6,124 bases of DNA from contig JAMDCE010000615.1 of NCBI GenBank assembly GCA_023489135.1, positions 1,649 to 7,772 on the forward strand, read 5' to 3'. The DNA is from Chloroflexota bacterium. GTDB taxonomy: Bacteria; Chloroflexota; Chloroflexia; JAMDCE01. A program made the position numbers and the translations under genes. Below the pieces are notes generated by a model. That model was not told the DNA's origin and made no database searches. It saw nothing but the letters and a program-made list of their open reading frames with translations. This document shows positions 6,012 through 6,124 of this stretch, in pieces. Position 1 is the first letter of the stretch, and each line of letters opens with the position of its first letter.

Positions 6012-6124
6012 GCAGAAATCCCTCTCGATCGCCCCTTCGGCTTCGCTCAGGTCAGACTCTTTCGCCGTCTCAGCTATTGACACCCTCAACTGTACAACTC
6101 GCGATGTCGATCAACAGTCTGTCC
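6012..6124. other. Non-coding 3' flank with a possible dispersed-repeat fragment
   Basis: No gene is supported in the last 113 bases. The stretch CCTTCGGCTTCGCTCAGG (6034-6051) resembles short intergenic repeats I recall from environmental bacterial genomes; only one copy is present here, so it cannot be confirmed. A TTGACA at 6077-6082 has no acceptable -10 box at normal spacing. Confidence 0.3.

Noticed and set aside
6077..6105. Promoter starting with TTGACA near the window end
   Set aside because: No sequence close to TATAAT occurs at 16-18 bases spacing, and the window ends before any gene it might serve.

Overview
The window looks like bacterial chromosomal DNA of moderately high GC, probably from a member of the Chloroflexota or a similar environmental lineage. 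This rests on three family resemblances and no marker gene: SBBP-type propeller repeats joined to 'xQVQN' beta-domains, a polytopic GT39-like glycosyltransferase with 'WDQAR' and 'YSRKIW' motifs, and 'LLGY...LYW' beta-sandwich repeats at its C-terminus. The assignment is an inference. There are no RNA genes, CRISPR arrays or insertion sequences.

Layout. Positions 1-3308 hold one large plus-strand gene whose 5' end lies outside the window. It encodes at least 12 tandem 51-57-residue SBBP beta-propeller units (25-1926), followed by four related beta-rich domains (about 1942-3305). The reading frame breaks by one base near 2341-2343, inside the second of those domains, so the gene appears as two open frames (1-2376 and 2343-3308). 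Homology among the four domains shows that they belong together.

Positions 3309-3582 are intergenic. They hold a perfect 12-bp hairpin (3412-3450) that may end the first transcript. A 33-bp near-perfect palindrome (3521-3553) overlaps a sigma70-like promoter (-35 at 3532, -10 at 3555), which looks like a regulated promoter for the next gene.

Positions 3583-5990 hold the membrane glycosyltransferase. The uninterrupted frame has no ATG, GTG or TTG before TTG 3642, which lies inside the first membrane helix. The real N-terminus is therefore upstream, reached either from ATG 3583 through a one-base frame break in an A-run, or from a rare ATT at 3603. A 9-bp hairpin follows directly after the stop codon, and the last 113 bases are non-coding.

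The first gene likely makes a large exported or surface protein. The second makes an inner-membrane enzyme that would transfer a lipid-linked sugar on the outer face of the membrane. The hairpin and separate promoter between them argue for two transcription units, and nothing in the sequence proves they work together. The most notable points are the two single-base frame breaks, both at short A-runs, and the operator-like palindrome on the glycosyltransferase promoter.
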